The notes beneath the pieces were generated by a model that was not told where the DNA came from, did no database searches, and was given only the letters and a program-made list of their open reading frames with translations. From a virus, in the IMG/VR virus record IMGVR_UViG_3300019776_000665, positions 1-37,971 of that record: 37,971 nucleotides of DNA, one strand, 5' to 3'. Positions 31,049-37,971 of this stretch are shown here, piece after piece. Position 1 is the stretch's first letter. The number at the start of each line of letters is the position of its first letter. The translations under genes and the position numbers were made by a program.

Positions 31049-32169
31049 CAGACCCCAATCCAATCTACAATGGCCGCACCTGCGTATACTGCGACTCCGA
31101 AGAGCAGCAAGCACAGTGCCGCACTTGCCGGGATGGCTTGTGCCGTCACGCGAAACTCCGGCATCGAACGTGGAATTTTCGCCTGACCAATGCGGATGGA
31201 TTCGTCGGTGTGGCAAACGCAAGCGGAGCAAGCTTTGCTGCCGAGTCGGCATGCTGCGATCGCTTGACCTCGATTCAATGCACGGTGCCGTTTGGCTCTT
31301 TCGGTGACTGCCCGACACGAACAATTCGATCATCTAGCTACAAGTGGAGACGGTACACGCAAACCTATTCGTCAGTCCGTGAGAAATGGCGGATATGCTC
31401 AAATCCAAGCTCGGGAGAGTGTGTCCGCATTGGGCCAGTCGACATTTGCAGCCAAACAATCCAGTACGCAAAAGCTTGCGTCCAGGGCTGGGTTTCAGTA
31501 ACGGAAATTGCCCAGGTCCGTTTATTTGTGACTCGAACGGAGCCTCGCTACAACTGCGAACCGGATCGCTGCCAATTCCGTCTCGCACTGGTGATCGATG
31601 GCCGAATCGGATTGTCTTGGGCGACACAAATCACCGAAGGCTACAACGTGACCGTCAACGGCACGAATACCCTGTGTGGTACTGGTGGGCAAAGTCCCTG
31701 CAATTCAGGTCCAACCGCAAACTGGCCTGTAGGTCAACCTCCTGCGTTCGACACAAACATCCCGGTAACCATGCATCCATGGCGGCAGATATGGCGACGA
31801 TCGGTCGATCACCTAGATTTTCCGATGACATTCAATGTTGCCAATTCTGTTTCCTCGACATGCGGTCCCAAGTGCGCTGCAGACATCAGTGGTCTGTTTC
31901 CTACTTTCGGAGACCCTCCGGCGTTTGTCTGCGATGCTCCACCGAGTCCGACTGAATGCGTCAACTGCTTCGGTGCTTCGGTCAGTGAGGATCTCTGCAC
32001 GCCTGGAACGTGCGAGAATTGCCCCTCGGCGGCATACGCCTTTGCTGCCGAGTTCGAGGGATCGCGGCAAACCTTGATCAGCTCAACTGACAGCGGAGAG
32101 CAAAACACTCTCGGTGGTTTCCTGCCTGATACGGACTTTCCGCAAGAATGGACGGTGGAGCTGTGGTAA
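31045..32169 (+). CDS. Cysteine-rich virion/tail-tip protein
   Basis: The 374-aa protein contains 25 cysteines (about 6.7%), starting with CVYC, QCRTC and GLCRH, then CC, and ending with C-V-N-C, PGTC and ENC. It is otherwise Ser/Thr/Arg/Trp rich and has no signal peptide or membrane segment. The Cys are spread along the chain in CxC, CxxC and longer spacings rather than one zinc knuckle, so a disulfide-stabilised surface protein is likely, though several zinc sites are possible. The gene lies in the tail operon and is followed, with a 22-bp overlap, by a fusion protein carrying an Erv/ALR-like oxidase domain. Its Cys codons are nearly all TGC. Confidence 0.7.
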   Translation: MTDPNPIYNGRTCVYCDSEEQQAQCRTCRDGLCRHAKLRHRTWNFRLTNADGFVGVANASGASFAAESACCDRLTSIQCTVPFGSFGDCPTRTIRSSSYKWRRYTQTYSSVREKWRICSNPSSGECVRIGPVDICSQTIQYAKACVQGWVSVTEIAQVRLFVTRTEPRYNCEPDRCQFRLALVIDGRIGLSWATQITEGYNVTVNGTNTLCGTGGQSPCNSGPTANWPVGQPPAFDTNIPVTMHPWRQIWRRSVDHLDFPMTFNVANSVSSTCGPKCAADISGLFPTFGDPPAFVCDAPPSPTECVNCFGASVSEDLCTPGTCENCPSAAYAFAAEFEGSRQTLISSTDSGEQNTLGGFLPDTDFPQEWTVELW

Positions 32170-33323
32170 TCGATCCCTTCAATCATCCGGTCAAGCCTGG
32201 CCCATTCACGGTGCAAGTCGTGGACGGAGTCACTGGACTGGTAAACGAGTTCGGCGAAGATCGTTACCTTGAGCCCCAGCAACGCGATTCAGGCTGGCCG
32301 GCGTTGCATTTGTACCCAATCCGCAATCGGCAAACGTGGGACGCAGCCGCCGCAGTTGCTTGGCTGACGGAATGGGTTCGCTGGAGTCTTCCCGGTGGCT
32401 GCGATTGCGCTGGGCACTGGGCCCACCTGATTGAAGCTAACCCGCCGCGATTCGATACGCCCGATGACTTTTTCGCATGGGGCAACGAGACACACAACGC
32501 AGTCAACGCAAGACTGGATCAAGACGGATCGCATCCACCTGTGCCACTTGCCCAAGCGACGGAGATCTGGTCGAGGATTGCCGCAGCTGGGCAGGTGGCT
32601 TGGTTTCGTCCTGTTAAGGATACCATCAAAGGTGGATCGCGTCTTGTGATCACCATCGCAACTGGTAAAGCTCGCGAATGGTTGCAGGTGACCGAGGGAT
32701 CAATGCGCGAGTACGCACGCAATTGGGGGGCTGATTTTGTTGCTCTCAAGGACACGACCCAGGGATGGTGGGGGCTCGAAAAGTTTCGCGTTCACGAATT
32801 TGCCAAGGAGTACGATCAAACGCTCTATCTCGATGCTGACGTCCTTGTGACTAAAGCTGCACTAACGGATGAGTACTGGCTGCCTCAATGGAGCCTCCTT
32901 GGCATGCACAACGAATACGGTTATCTGCCCTCGGCTAAATGGTTGAAGCCAGCTTGGCAAGAAGTGGCGAAGTGCCTTGGTACTTACATGAGCCCTCCTA
33001 TGGAAACCTCCCTGAATTCTGGGGTTGTTTATTGTCGTCGCGAATATGCGGACGTGTGGAAACCTCCCAAGCTGCCGATCCCGACCAGTCACGTTGCCGA
33101 GCAGATCGTCGTCGGGATGAATTTCCGCGAGTTCGAGTGCGAAACGAACGAGCTACCCGAAGGAATGAACCTGCAGGTTTGGAACCCACGCTTCGAGGAA
33201 ATGCTTGCCGCTGCTGCATTCGTGCATGCATCGGGCCGTGACAAAAAGCTTGAGCTACTAAAAACCCTCGCCGAGCAGCTAGACGCAGCCGGCAATCCAC
33301 CATTATCTCTACCAAAGGATTGA
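32148..33323 (+). CDS. Erv/ALR-like sulfhydryl oxidase - glycosyltransferase fusion
   Basis: Residues 45-123 match the Erv1/Alr flavoprotein pattern: W50...H54 (WPALHLYP), a cysteine pair C85-D-C87 (GGCDCAGHW, CxC rather than the usual CxxC), HLIEANPPRFDTP and the flavin-binding motif H116-N-x-V-N120. The second part (about 165-370) is a GT-A-type glycosyltransferase like family 8: LVITIATGKAREWLQ, YDQTLYLDADVLVT with D229-A-D231, SLNSGVVYC, and a C-terminal FVHASG. The protein could introduce disulfides and add sugar to neighbouring tail proteins. It overlaps the Cys-rich gene by 22 bp. A GTG at 32163 is an alternative start. Domain calls are from pattern; the flavin and sugar substrates are unknown. 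Confidence 0.7.
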   Translation: MDGGAVVIDPFNHPVKPGPFTVQVVDGVTGLVNEFGEDRYLEPQQRDSGWPALHLYPIRNRQTWDAAAAVAWLTEWVRWSLPGGCDCAGHWAHLIEANPPRFDTPDDFFAWGNETHNAVNARLDQDGSHPPVPLAQATEIWSRIAAAGQVAWFRPVKDTIKGGSRLVITIATGKAREWLQVTEGSMREYARNWGADFVALKDTTQGWWGLEKFRVHEFAKEYDQTLYLDADVLVTKAALTDEYWLPQWSLLGMHNEYGYLPSAKWLKPAWQEVAKCLGTYMSPPMETSLNSGVVYCRREYADVWKPPKLPIPTSHVAEQIVVGMNFREFECETNELPEGMNLQVWNPRFEEMLAAAAFVHASGRDKKLELLKTLAEQLDAAGNPPLSLPKD

Positions 33324-33327
33324 CGGA

Positions 33328-33870
33328 ATGCGATGCCCAAGGATGTTAGGCTTGATGACTCGAGCAAAGGTGATGCTCGCTCTGAGTCCCAACATGGTGC
33401 GAATCCTGCTGCCGGATGACAGCGAGATCGACTTGGTATTGATCGATTGCTTTACCCCACCGATGACGATCAAATCGCAGCATCGGCGCGTAGGCAATGA
33501 TACGGCCCCACCGGATTGGTACGTCCGTCCTTCGATCTCCTCCGTCGAAGTCTACGACAAAGAGGTGCTAAATCCCGCGGGAGTCAAAGCATATCAAGCA
33601 ACGGTCTCGCTGCTCGAACAATGCCCCCAGTGGACTCGCGTCTTTATACCCACCCCCAAGCATGATCGCGAATGGTTTCGCAACCTCAAACCACAAAGCA
33701 AGCAGCCTGGTCACCTGTGGCTGACCGAACACGAAACGCTTTCCGAGCGTCTTGTATCCATGGGGGTAGCAAGCAAGACACCCCCGCAACACGGTGCCGA
33801 TTTGTTGGATGGATCGCCAATCGCTTTAGCGCAGGAGGATAATTCGCTATGGTCGTTTTCGCCGAACTAA
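33328..33870 (+). CDS. Staphylococcal-nuclease-like protein (tentative)
   Basis: The 180-aa protein shows features of the SNase beta-barrel: a strand pair (NMVRILLPDDSEIDLVLIDC followed by FTPP, compare the family's R-L-x-x-I-D-A-P-E), a helix LNPAGVKAYQATVSLLEQ, a strand with TRVFIPTPKHD, and LWLTEHETLSERLVSMGVAS near the end. The classical catalytic Arg-Glu-Arg set is not complete, so it may bind rather than cut. It lies between the oxidase fusion and the terminase block. An alternative is an unrelated OB-like protein. Confidence 0.5.
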   Translation: MRCPRMLGLMTRAKVMLALSPNMVRILLPDDSEIDLVLIDCFTPPMTIKSQHRRVGNDTAPPDWYVRPSISSVEVYDKEVLNPAGVKAYQATVSLLEQCPQWTRVFIPTPKHDREWFRNLKPQSKQPGHLWLTEHETLSERLVSMGVASKTPPQHGADLLDGSPIALAQEDNSLWSFSPN

Positions 33871-34067
33871 AACATTTGATGCCGCATAACTCTGGCCCAA
33901 TGGGCAGGTATCGCCGGCAACCTCGAAAGACTGCTCCATCTTGTCCATGTTGTGGCACAAGGTACAAGGCCGCGTCAACCAGGGAGCGAATCACCTGGTA
34001 CTACCCTATTTGCGATTGCGCGCCACAACGCGGAGTTGCGCGAGAGCGACCATCCAAACATGGCTAA
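33849..34067 (+). CDS. Small zinc-finger protein upstream of terminase (72 aa)
   Basis: A basic protein with CPCCG (about residues 31-35) and a later CDC, suggesting zinc binding. The start overlaps the previous gene by 22 bp and its end overlaps the terminase start by 8 bp, so it is coupled on both sides. It is directly before the large terminase, the place of a small terminase subunit; no other TerS candidate is visible. Homology to TerS is not shown. Confidence 0.55.
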   Translation: MVVFAELKHLMPHNSGPMGRYRRQPRKTAPSCPCCGTRYKAASTRERITWYYPICDCAPQRGVARERPSKHG

Positions 34068-36279
34068 GAAACCACCACCCGCAGCTGCTCCGGATGACTT
34101 CGATGATGAAGAACCTAAGGATCAGTACGACAAGCACCGCAAACGGCAAGCCTCACGAGCTAAGGAGGAGTCGACCGAGGCTCGCGACATTGGTCCGATC
34201 CCCAAGGTAGGCAATCCGAAGCGTCGCGAAGCCTGTCGGACGGATCTCAAACGGTACTTGCTGACCTATTTCAAGGAGTCGTTCCCGCTACCGTTCTCGC
34301 CCGATCACGAGCGAATCCTAAAGGACATCGAGCAGCGAGCCCTGGAGGGTGGGCTCAAGTGTATCGCCATGCCTCGTGGAAGTGGCAAGACAACTATTTT
34401 GCTGCGAGCAATGCAGTGGGTTCTATGCTACGCCCACCGGCGATTTGGAGTACTCGTTGAAGCGGACGAGGGAGCAGCCGAGGAATCGCTCGACGTGGTC
34501 AAGATCGAGTGGGAAACCAATCCGCTATTGCTCGAGGACTTCCCGGAAATCGCCTACCCCATTCGCTGCCTTGAGGGGATTACCCAACGAGGGAACGCGC
34601 AGACCACCCAAGGCAAGCGAACGCTGATCGGATGGAAACGCAAGGAGCTTGTATTCCCGACCGTCGATGGCTCGCCGGCGAGCGGTGCAGTCATCCGCGT
34701 GACTGGCATCATGGGCCGGGTTCGCGGGATGCAGAAGGTAACCGCTGACGGCAAAACCCAGCGACCTGACTTCGTGCTCGTGAACGACCCCCAAACGGAT
34801 ACATCCGCTCTTTCGGATGCCGAGTGCGCCAAGCGGGAAAAGGTGATCGGCGGTGCGATCCTTGGTCTAGCTGGTCCTGGTAAACGGATTGCTGGATTTG
34901 GAGCGGTAACGGTCATCCGAGAGGGTGACGTAGCAGACCGGATGCTAAATACCAAGCTCATGCCCAAGTGGCACGGTGATCGATGCAAGCTTGTCTACGA
35001 ATGGCCGACTAACACCGACCTATGGAACAAGTACTTTGATTTGCGATCTGAGGAAATTGCAGAAGGCAACGACGAGCATCCCAAGGCAACCAAGCACTAC
35101 AAAGCCAATCGCAAAGAAATGGACGCAGGATCCAAGGTAGGCTGGGAGCACCGAAAGTATCCCCACGAGCTATCCGCTATCCAGCATGCGATGAATCTCC
35201 GTTTTGACAATCCGGACACGTTCGATGCCGAGTACCAGAACGAGCCCAAGTCAACCACGGTTGCAGTCGATGGCATGCGATGCCTGACATCCGACGAGTT
35301 TTGCTTGCGGATTCTGCCAACCCACCGACGCGGGGAAATACCGGACTGGGTGGAGCATATCACCCTGGGTGTCGACGTGCAGGGATCGTCGCTGTGGTGG
35401 ACCGTCTCCGGTATTGGAGCAGATTTCTCCGGGTTGATTGTCGACTATGGGATCTGGCCCGAACCAGGCATCGATTACATCACGCTTGACGAAATCGACC
35501 GTACCATCATCCGCGCAACCGGGATCCGATCGCAAACCGAATCCCTGCTGGCTGCGCTTAACAAGCTTCGCGAGGAGCGACTTGCAGTCACCTACACCCG
35601 AGACGACTCGACGCAGTTGCGGCCAGAGATCATGGTTGTGGATGCGGGGTTCCAGAGCGAGACGGTGTACAAGTTTTCGCAGATGCATCAGCATGTCATT
35701 CCGACCCACGGTAAAGGGGTGACGGCCAGACAACGCCCATGGAACCAAGAAAAGAAGAAATCCGGCGAGCGGATGGGCTTTGGTTGGAGGATGCCACCGA
35801 CGCGAGGAACCAGGGCCCCGCGGTACGCGCTGGTCGACACCAACACATGGAAGACCGCAATGGCGGATCGATGGACGACCGAGGCCGGCGAGCCTGGTGC
35901 CTGGTGGCTGTATCGAGCAGCTCCACTGCGTCACCGGATGATTGCGGACAACTTGTCAAGCGAATACCCCACAAAGACCCAAGGGCACGGACGCGAGTTG
36001 TTTGAGTGGGCTGTGCGACCAGGCCGAGACAATCACCTGCTTGATGCCGCGATCCTATCCGCGGTGGGTGGATCGATCCTCGGCGTGAAGGTCCCCGGGG
36101 AGTCAGATCGCGTTGTGCGTCGTCGCAAAATCAGCATGTCCGAGCGGTCCAAGCCGACCTCGGCCGTAGAGCCAAGATCGGTCGAGGATCGAGTGGAAGC
36201 AGTCCAAGAAGCGGCCAAGCAGCCATCGGCTAAAATGAGTCTAGCCGAGATGCGGCGACTCAAGCGAGGCAACACCTGA
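34060..36279 (+). CDS. Large terminase subunit, GpA family
   Basis: The 739-aa ATPase-nuclease fits lambda gpA-type terminases. Walker A is PRGSGKTT (105-112), the Walker B-like strand is DFVLVNDP (about 237-244), and the nuclease acids appear in LGVDVQ (D439), MVVDAGFQ (D528) and NHLLDAA (C-terminal). It cuts concatemers and drives DNA into the head. The ATG at 34060 overlaps the zinc-finger gene; the frame from 33952 is a shadow. It is the last gene of the late operon, far from portal and capsid. The C-terminus overlaps the convergent T5orf172-like gene by 39 bp. Confidence 0.94.
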   Translation: MAKKPPPAAAPDDFDDEEPKDQYDKHRKRQASRAKEESTEARDIGPIPKVGNPKRREACRTDLKRYLLTYFKESFPLPFSPDHERILKDIEQRALEGGLKCIAMPRGSGKTTILLRAMQWVLCYAHRRFGVLVEADEGAAEESLDVVKIEWETNPLLLEDFPEIAYPIRCLEGITQRGNAQTTQGKRTLIGWKRKELVFPTVDGSPASGAVIRVTGIMGRVRGMQKVTADGKTQRPDFVLVNDPQTDTSALSDAECAKREKVIGGAILGLAGPGKRIAGFGAVTVIREGDVADRMLNTKLMPKWHGDRCKLVYEWPTNTDLWNKYFDLRSEEIAEGNDEHPKATKHYKANRKEMDAGSKVGWEHRKYPHELSAIQHAMNLRFDNPDTFDAEYQNEPKSTTVAVDGMRCLTSDEFCLRILPTHRRGEIPDWVEHITLGVDVQGSSLWWTVSGIGADFSGLIVDYGIWPEPGIDYITLDEIDRTIIRATGIRSQTESLLAALNKLREERLAVTYTRDDSTQLRPEIMVVDAGFQSETVYKFSQMHQHVIPTHGKGVTARQRPWNQEKKKSGERMGFGWRMPPTRGTRAPRYALVDTNTWKTAMADRWTTEAGEPGAWWLYRAAPLRHRMIADNLSSEYPTKTQGHGRELFEWAVRPGRDNHLLDAAILSAVGGSILGVKVPGESDRVVRRRKISMSERSKPTSAVEPRSVEDRVEAVQEAAKQPSAKMSLAEMRRLKRGNT

Positions 36280-37116
36280 TCGACGGAGTTCAAAACGCTC
36301 TGTCGGATCAAATACGTGCTCATTATTCTGGCACTTGTGACACGCTAACGTTAGTAGGTCAATCCCGATCTGTCTCCCACGCGACCAGAATAGAGCAAAA
36401 AAGAACCATCTATTCGTTGCGCTATCAACAATTGCCGCTAGCTCTCCGAGCTCACGTAGCCAGGCCATACGTTTGGCGCTATTACACGGTCCGCAAATAA
36501 AACCAACAAGCCCGGCGTCTGAGTTGACTCCGATGCTTTCAACAAATGAACCCGATTGCCAGCACACCCCCAACATCTCATCTATCGCGCATGAGATTGA
36601 TTCGTCATTATCAAAAAACTCATTATACTTTGACTGATCGCTTTCATCCCAGTCGCAATACTCTAGTAGTGACTCCCAAAGGTTTTCGTCATTTGGAAAA
36701 ACATGCTCAAAGTGCGAAATGGAGACCAGCGGGCGGACCGCAGTAGCAACGGGTACCGTGACACGTTCGAGTTCTAATCGCGATTGAATCGCCAGCCTTT
36801 GTTCTAGATGCGAAGATGCTTCTTTCTCGATGAACTCAAGGATTTGCTTGACAGGGCGAAACCATTCGCCGTGCGAGTGGTGTTTTGCAAATTTAACGTG
36901 AAGTTCTTTTTCCCTGTCCTGCGGAATCAATCCGACTATTCTGAGCTTCGTAGGCGATCCCGTTTGCAACTGACAGAGTCTCTCCTCTGGTGCTTTAGAC
37001 GTAAATCCAATCTTGATTGGACCGCCATCTTCGGACTGCACGAAATAGGTCCAGGTGTTGCACGAATCGACTAAGTCTAGACAGGTTTTTGTATCGCTAC
37101 TCTTACTCATACTCAT
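36241..37116 (-). CDS. T5orf172/MUG113-like (GIY-YIG-related) protein
   Basis: The 291-aa product (ATG at 37116 chosen; GTG 37170 and ATG 37149 are alternatives) has an N-terminal domain (about 22-95) with the T5orf172/MUG113 pattern related to GIY-YIG: TYFVQSEDGGPIKIGFTS, then LCQLQTGSP, and EKELHVKFAKHHSHGEWF. The rest is unassigned and contains FICGPCNSAKRM and LACHKC Cys pairs, possibly zinc-binding. Such domains occur in phage and eukaryotic-virus accessory proteins and may be nuclease-like. It is on the minus strand, convergent with the terminase, overlapping it by 39 bp, with a separate, AT-richer look: probable moron. Confidence 0.62.
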   Translation of the reverse strand: MSMSKSSDTKTCLDLVDSCNTWTYFVQSEDGGPIKIGFTSKAPEERLCQLQTGSPTKLRIVGLIPQDREKELHVKFAKHHSHGEWFRPVKQILEFIEKEASSHLEQRLAIQSRLELERVTVPVATAVRPLVSISHFEHVFPNDENLWESLLEYCDWDESDQSKYNEFFDNDESISCAIDEMLGVCWQSGSFVESIGVNSDAGLVGFICGPCNSAKRMAWLRELGELAAIVDSATNRWFFFALFWSRGRQIGIDLLTLACHKCQNNEHVFDPTERFELRRSGVASLESPHLG

Positions 37117-37149
37117 TATCCATTCTCTGTCTGTTTTCTGCCAATCCAT

Positions 37150-37170
37150 CGGGACCACAGACGGGACCAC
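37150..37170. repeat. Short tandem repeat upstream of T5orf172-like gene
   Basis: CGGGACCAC occurs twice (37150-37158, 37162-37170), 12 bp apart, just upstream of the chosen start of the minus-strand gene. It could be an operator half-pair or chance. Confidence 0.35.
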
Positions 37171-37202
37171 GATGCAAGAAAACCAAGCTATTTCGCAGGG
37201 GT

Positions 37203-37223
37203 GCGAGTCTTGCTAAGACTCGC
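37203..37223. terminator. Hairpin between minus-strand genes
   Basis: GCGAGTCT (37203-37210) and AGACTCGC (37216-37223) form an 8-bp stem with a 5-base loop, overlapping the stop codon (37213-37215) of the 128-aa gene. T runs follow only after some distance on either strand, so it is a possible but weak terminator. Confidence 0.4.
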
Positions 37224-37599
37224 AATCGTTAGGTTTTTCTATTGCGCGGAAGACTTGTAAAGGGCCAGTTATTCGCGTTCGGTAGAACATCTCGTCAACG
37301 GTTTTCCCGACTGCTACCGCAATTGGTCCAAGATATTCACCCCCGAGAAAATTAGGAAGGCGACAAAGGTCACCAACCTGAATGGTTTCATGCCAGTCCA
37401 GTTGGCGCATGCCTGTTTCTGGCATTGCGTATGTCACACCAATAATTCGCACCCGGACATTGAGCACCTCGATCTTCTCACCTCTCCTGACATCTGGATT
37501 CGCGCGGACGTAGAGCAGCAAACGGTTATGGATTTGGCTTACATTGAAACGCTTCTGTCCGAACGTGCAAATCAGTTCCCATTCAAGAGTCGCAATCAT
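37213..37599 (-). CDS. Hypothetical protein (128 aa) coupled to the GGQ gene
   Basis: A beta-rich protein (NRLLLYVRANPDVRRGEKIE, VLNVRVRIIGVTYA, QVGDLCRLPNFLGGEYLGPI) without known family. Its start overlaps the stop of the GGQ protein (ATGA), so the two are translated together. It is the last gene of the long minus-strand early operon, followed by a hairpin. Confidence 0.62.
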   Translation of the reverse strand: MIATLEWELICTFGQKRFNVSQIHNRLLLYVRANPDVRRGEKIEVLNVRVRIIGVTYAMPETGMRQLDWHETIQVGDLCRLPNFLGGEYLGPIAVAVGKTVDEMFYRTRITGPLQVFRAIEKPNDCES

Positions 37600-37970
37600 C
37601 GCAACAACTCCAGTTTTCCTTTGCCAATAATCTCTTTGACCGTCGCCTCTTTGCCCGTACGGTGATCCTTGACGAGCCCCCGCGAGAAATTGTACGTGCG
37701 CACGACAGTATGGTCGTGGATCACTACGTCACGTCTAGCCTTACGATCGCGAGCGAGCGCGGCGGCTTTGGCATGTTGAATGCGTTTCTCCAGCTCAGCG
37801 AGAGCGGATCGATAGCTGGCCTCTCTCGTTCGACAATCAGCATAGGCGGAGATCCCGGTGGCTGCGTCAGTAATTCGGCAAGCGCTTTCAATCTTGTTGC
37901 GATTTTGTCCGCCTGGTCCGGTGCCACGCATGTATTCCACGGTGCGTCCATTTTTGGTGCTTTTGGTCAT
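37596..37970 (-). CDS. Stand-alone GGQ release-factor-like domain protein
   Basis: The 124-aa protein contains the peptidyl-tRNA hydrolysis motif G20-G21-Q22 within RGTGPGGQNRNKIESACRI, then ITDAATGISAYADCRTREAS and the release-factor C-terminal block RTYNFSRGLVKDHR. This equals domain 3 of RF1/RF2 and resembles the rescue factor ArfB, without codon-recognition domain and without an obvious long basic ArfB tail. It could release stalled peptides on ribosomes during infection. It lies in the early minus operon across the circle junction, 16 bp after the 81-aa gene at 115, and overlaps the start of the 128-aa gene. The first 98 bases of the window repeat its start. Confidence 0.85.
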   Translation of the reverse strand: MTKSTKNGRTVEYMRGTGPGGQNRNKIESACRITDAATGISAYADCRTREASYRSALAELEKRIQHAKAAALARDRKARRDVVIHDHTVVRTYNFSRGLVKDHRTGKEATVKEIIGKGKLELLR

Positions 37971-37971
37971 G
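37873..37971. repeat. Terminal direct repeat, right copy (circular overlap)
   Basis: Identical to bases 1-99. Because the repeat falls inside one continuous gene (the GGQ protein) and the minus-strand operon continues across the junction with normal spacing, the ends join naturally into a circle. Confidence 0.95.

Overview
The window looks like the complete genome of a temperate tailed phage (or its plasmid-like circular form). The first 99 bases are identical to the last 99 (1-99 = 37873-37971), which is what a circular contig cut at an arbitrary point looks like, so the unique length would be 37,872 bp and coordinates wrap from 1 to 37872. The lambda/siphovirus-type head and tail gene set (portal, protease-capsid, tail tube, tail chaperone with frameshift, tape measure) and an integrase/excisionase pair support this. 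The host is probably a planctomycete, perhaps of the Pirellula/Rhodopirellula group. That is inferred from the style of both tyrosine recombinases (HSMRASR and LGNSEK/IGNSEK motifs), of the protease-capsid protein and of the C39-like lipoprotein, all from memory of those families and not from a search.

Layout. (1) Minus-strand early block, from about 9122 down through 115 and across the circle junction to 37213: a zinc-binding first gene, a terminator, three tightly overlapping small genes ending in an Acb2-like protein, one or two tRNA-like elements, a small lipoprotein, then a replication module: winged-helix-like protein, phage metallopeptidase, DNA polymerase III beta-clamp homologue, small membrane protein, a replication-initiator-like protein whose linker DNA carries an iteron-like cluster (probable origin), calcineurin-type phosphoesterase, a DUF4406/DUF6378 fusion, small genes and a stand-alone GGQ release-factor domain. 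A T5orf172-like gene (36241-37116) lies beyond. (2) Control and lysogeny block, 9123-12804: a divergent promoter/operator region with repeated operators, a small plus-strand gene, a secreted PDZ-like protein (likely moron), excisionase, integrase with DNA repeats in its 3' end, and a zinc-knuckle small protein. (3) Plus-strand late operon, 13091-36279: C39-like lipoprotein, membrane thioredoxin-like protein, small membrane proteins, gpW-like connector, portal, a SECOND tyrosine recombinase translationally coupled to the portal, a protease-major capsid fusion, decoration protein, head-tail joining and tail genes, tape measure, tail-tip proteins, an unusually cysteine-rich protein, an Erv/ALR-like sulfhydryl oxidase fused to a glycosyltransferase, a nuclease-like protein, a small zinc-finger protein and, last, the GpA-type large terminase.

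How it works together. The early strand should make replication and host take-over proteins, with the clamp and initiator recruiting host polymerase. The late strand builds a long-tailed virion. Most unusual are the recombinase inside the head operon, the possible phage-encoded disulfide-forming set (Cys-rich protein, Erv-like oxidase, CxxC membrane protein), the in-gene origin, and the early counter-defence candidate. No gene is an obvious holin or endolysin; several small membrane proteins and the C39-like lipoprotein are the only candidates.
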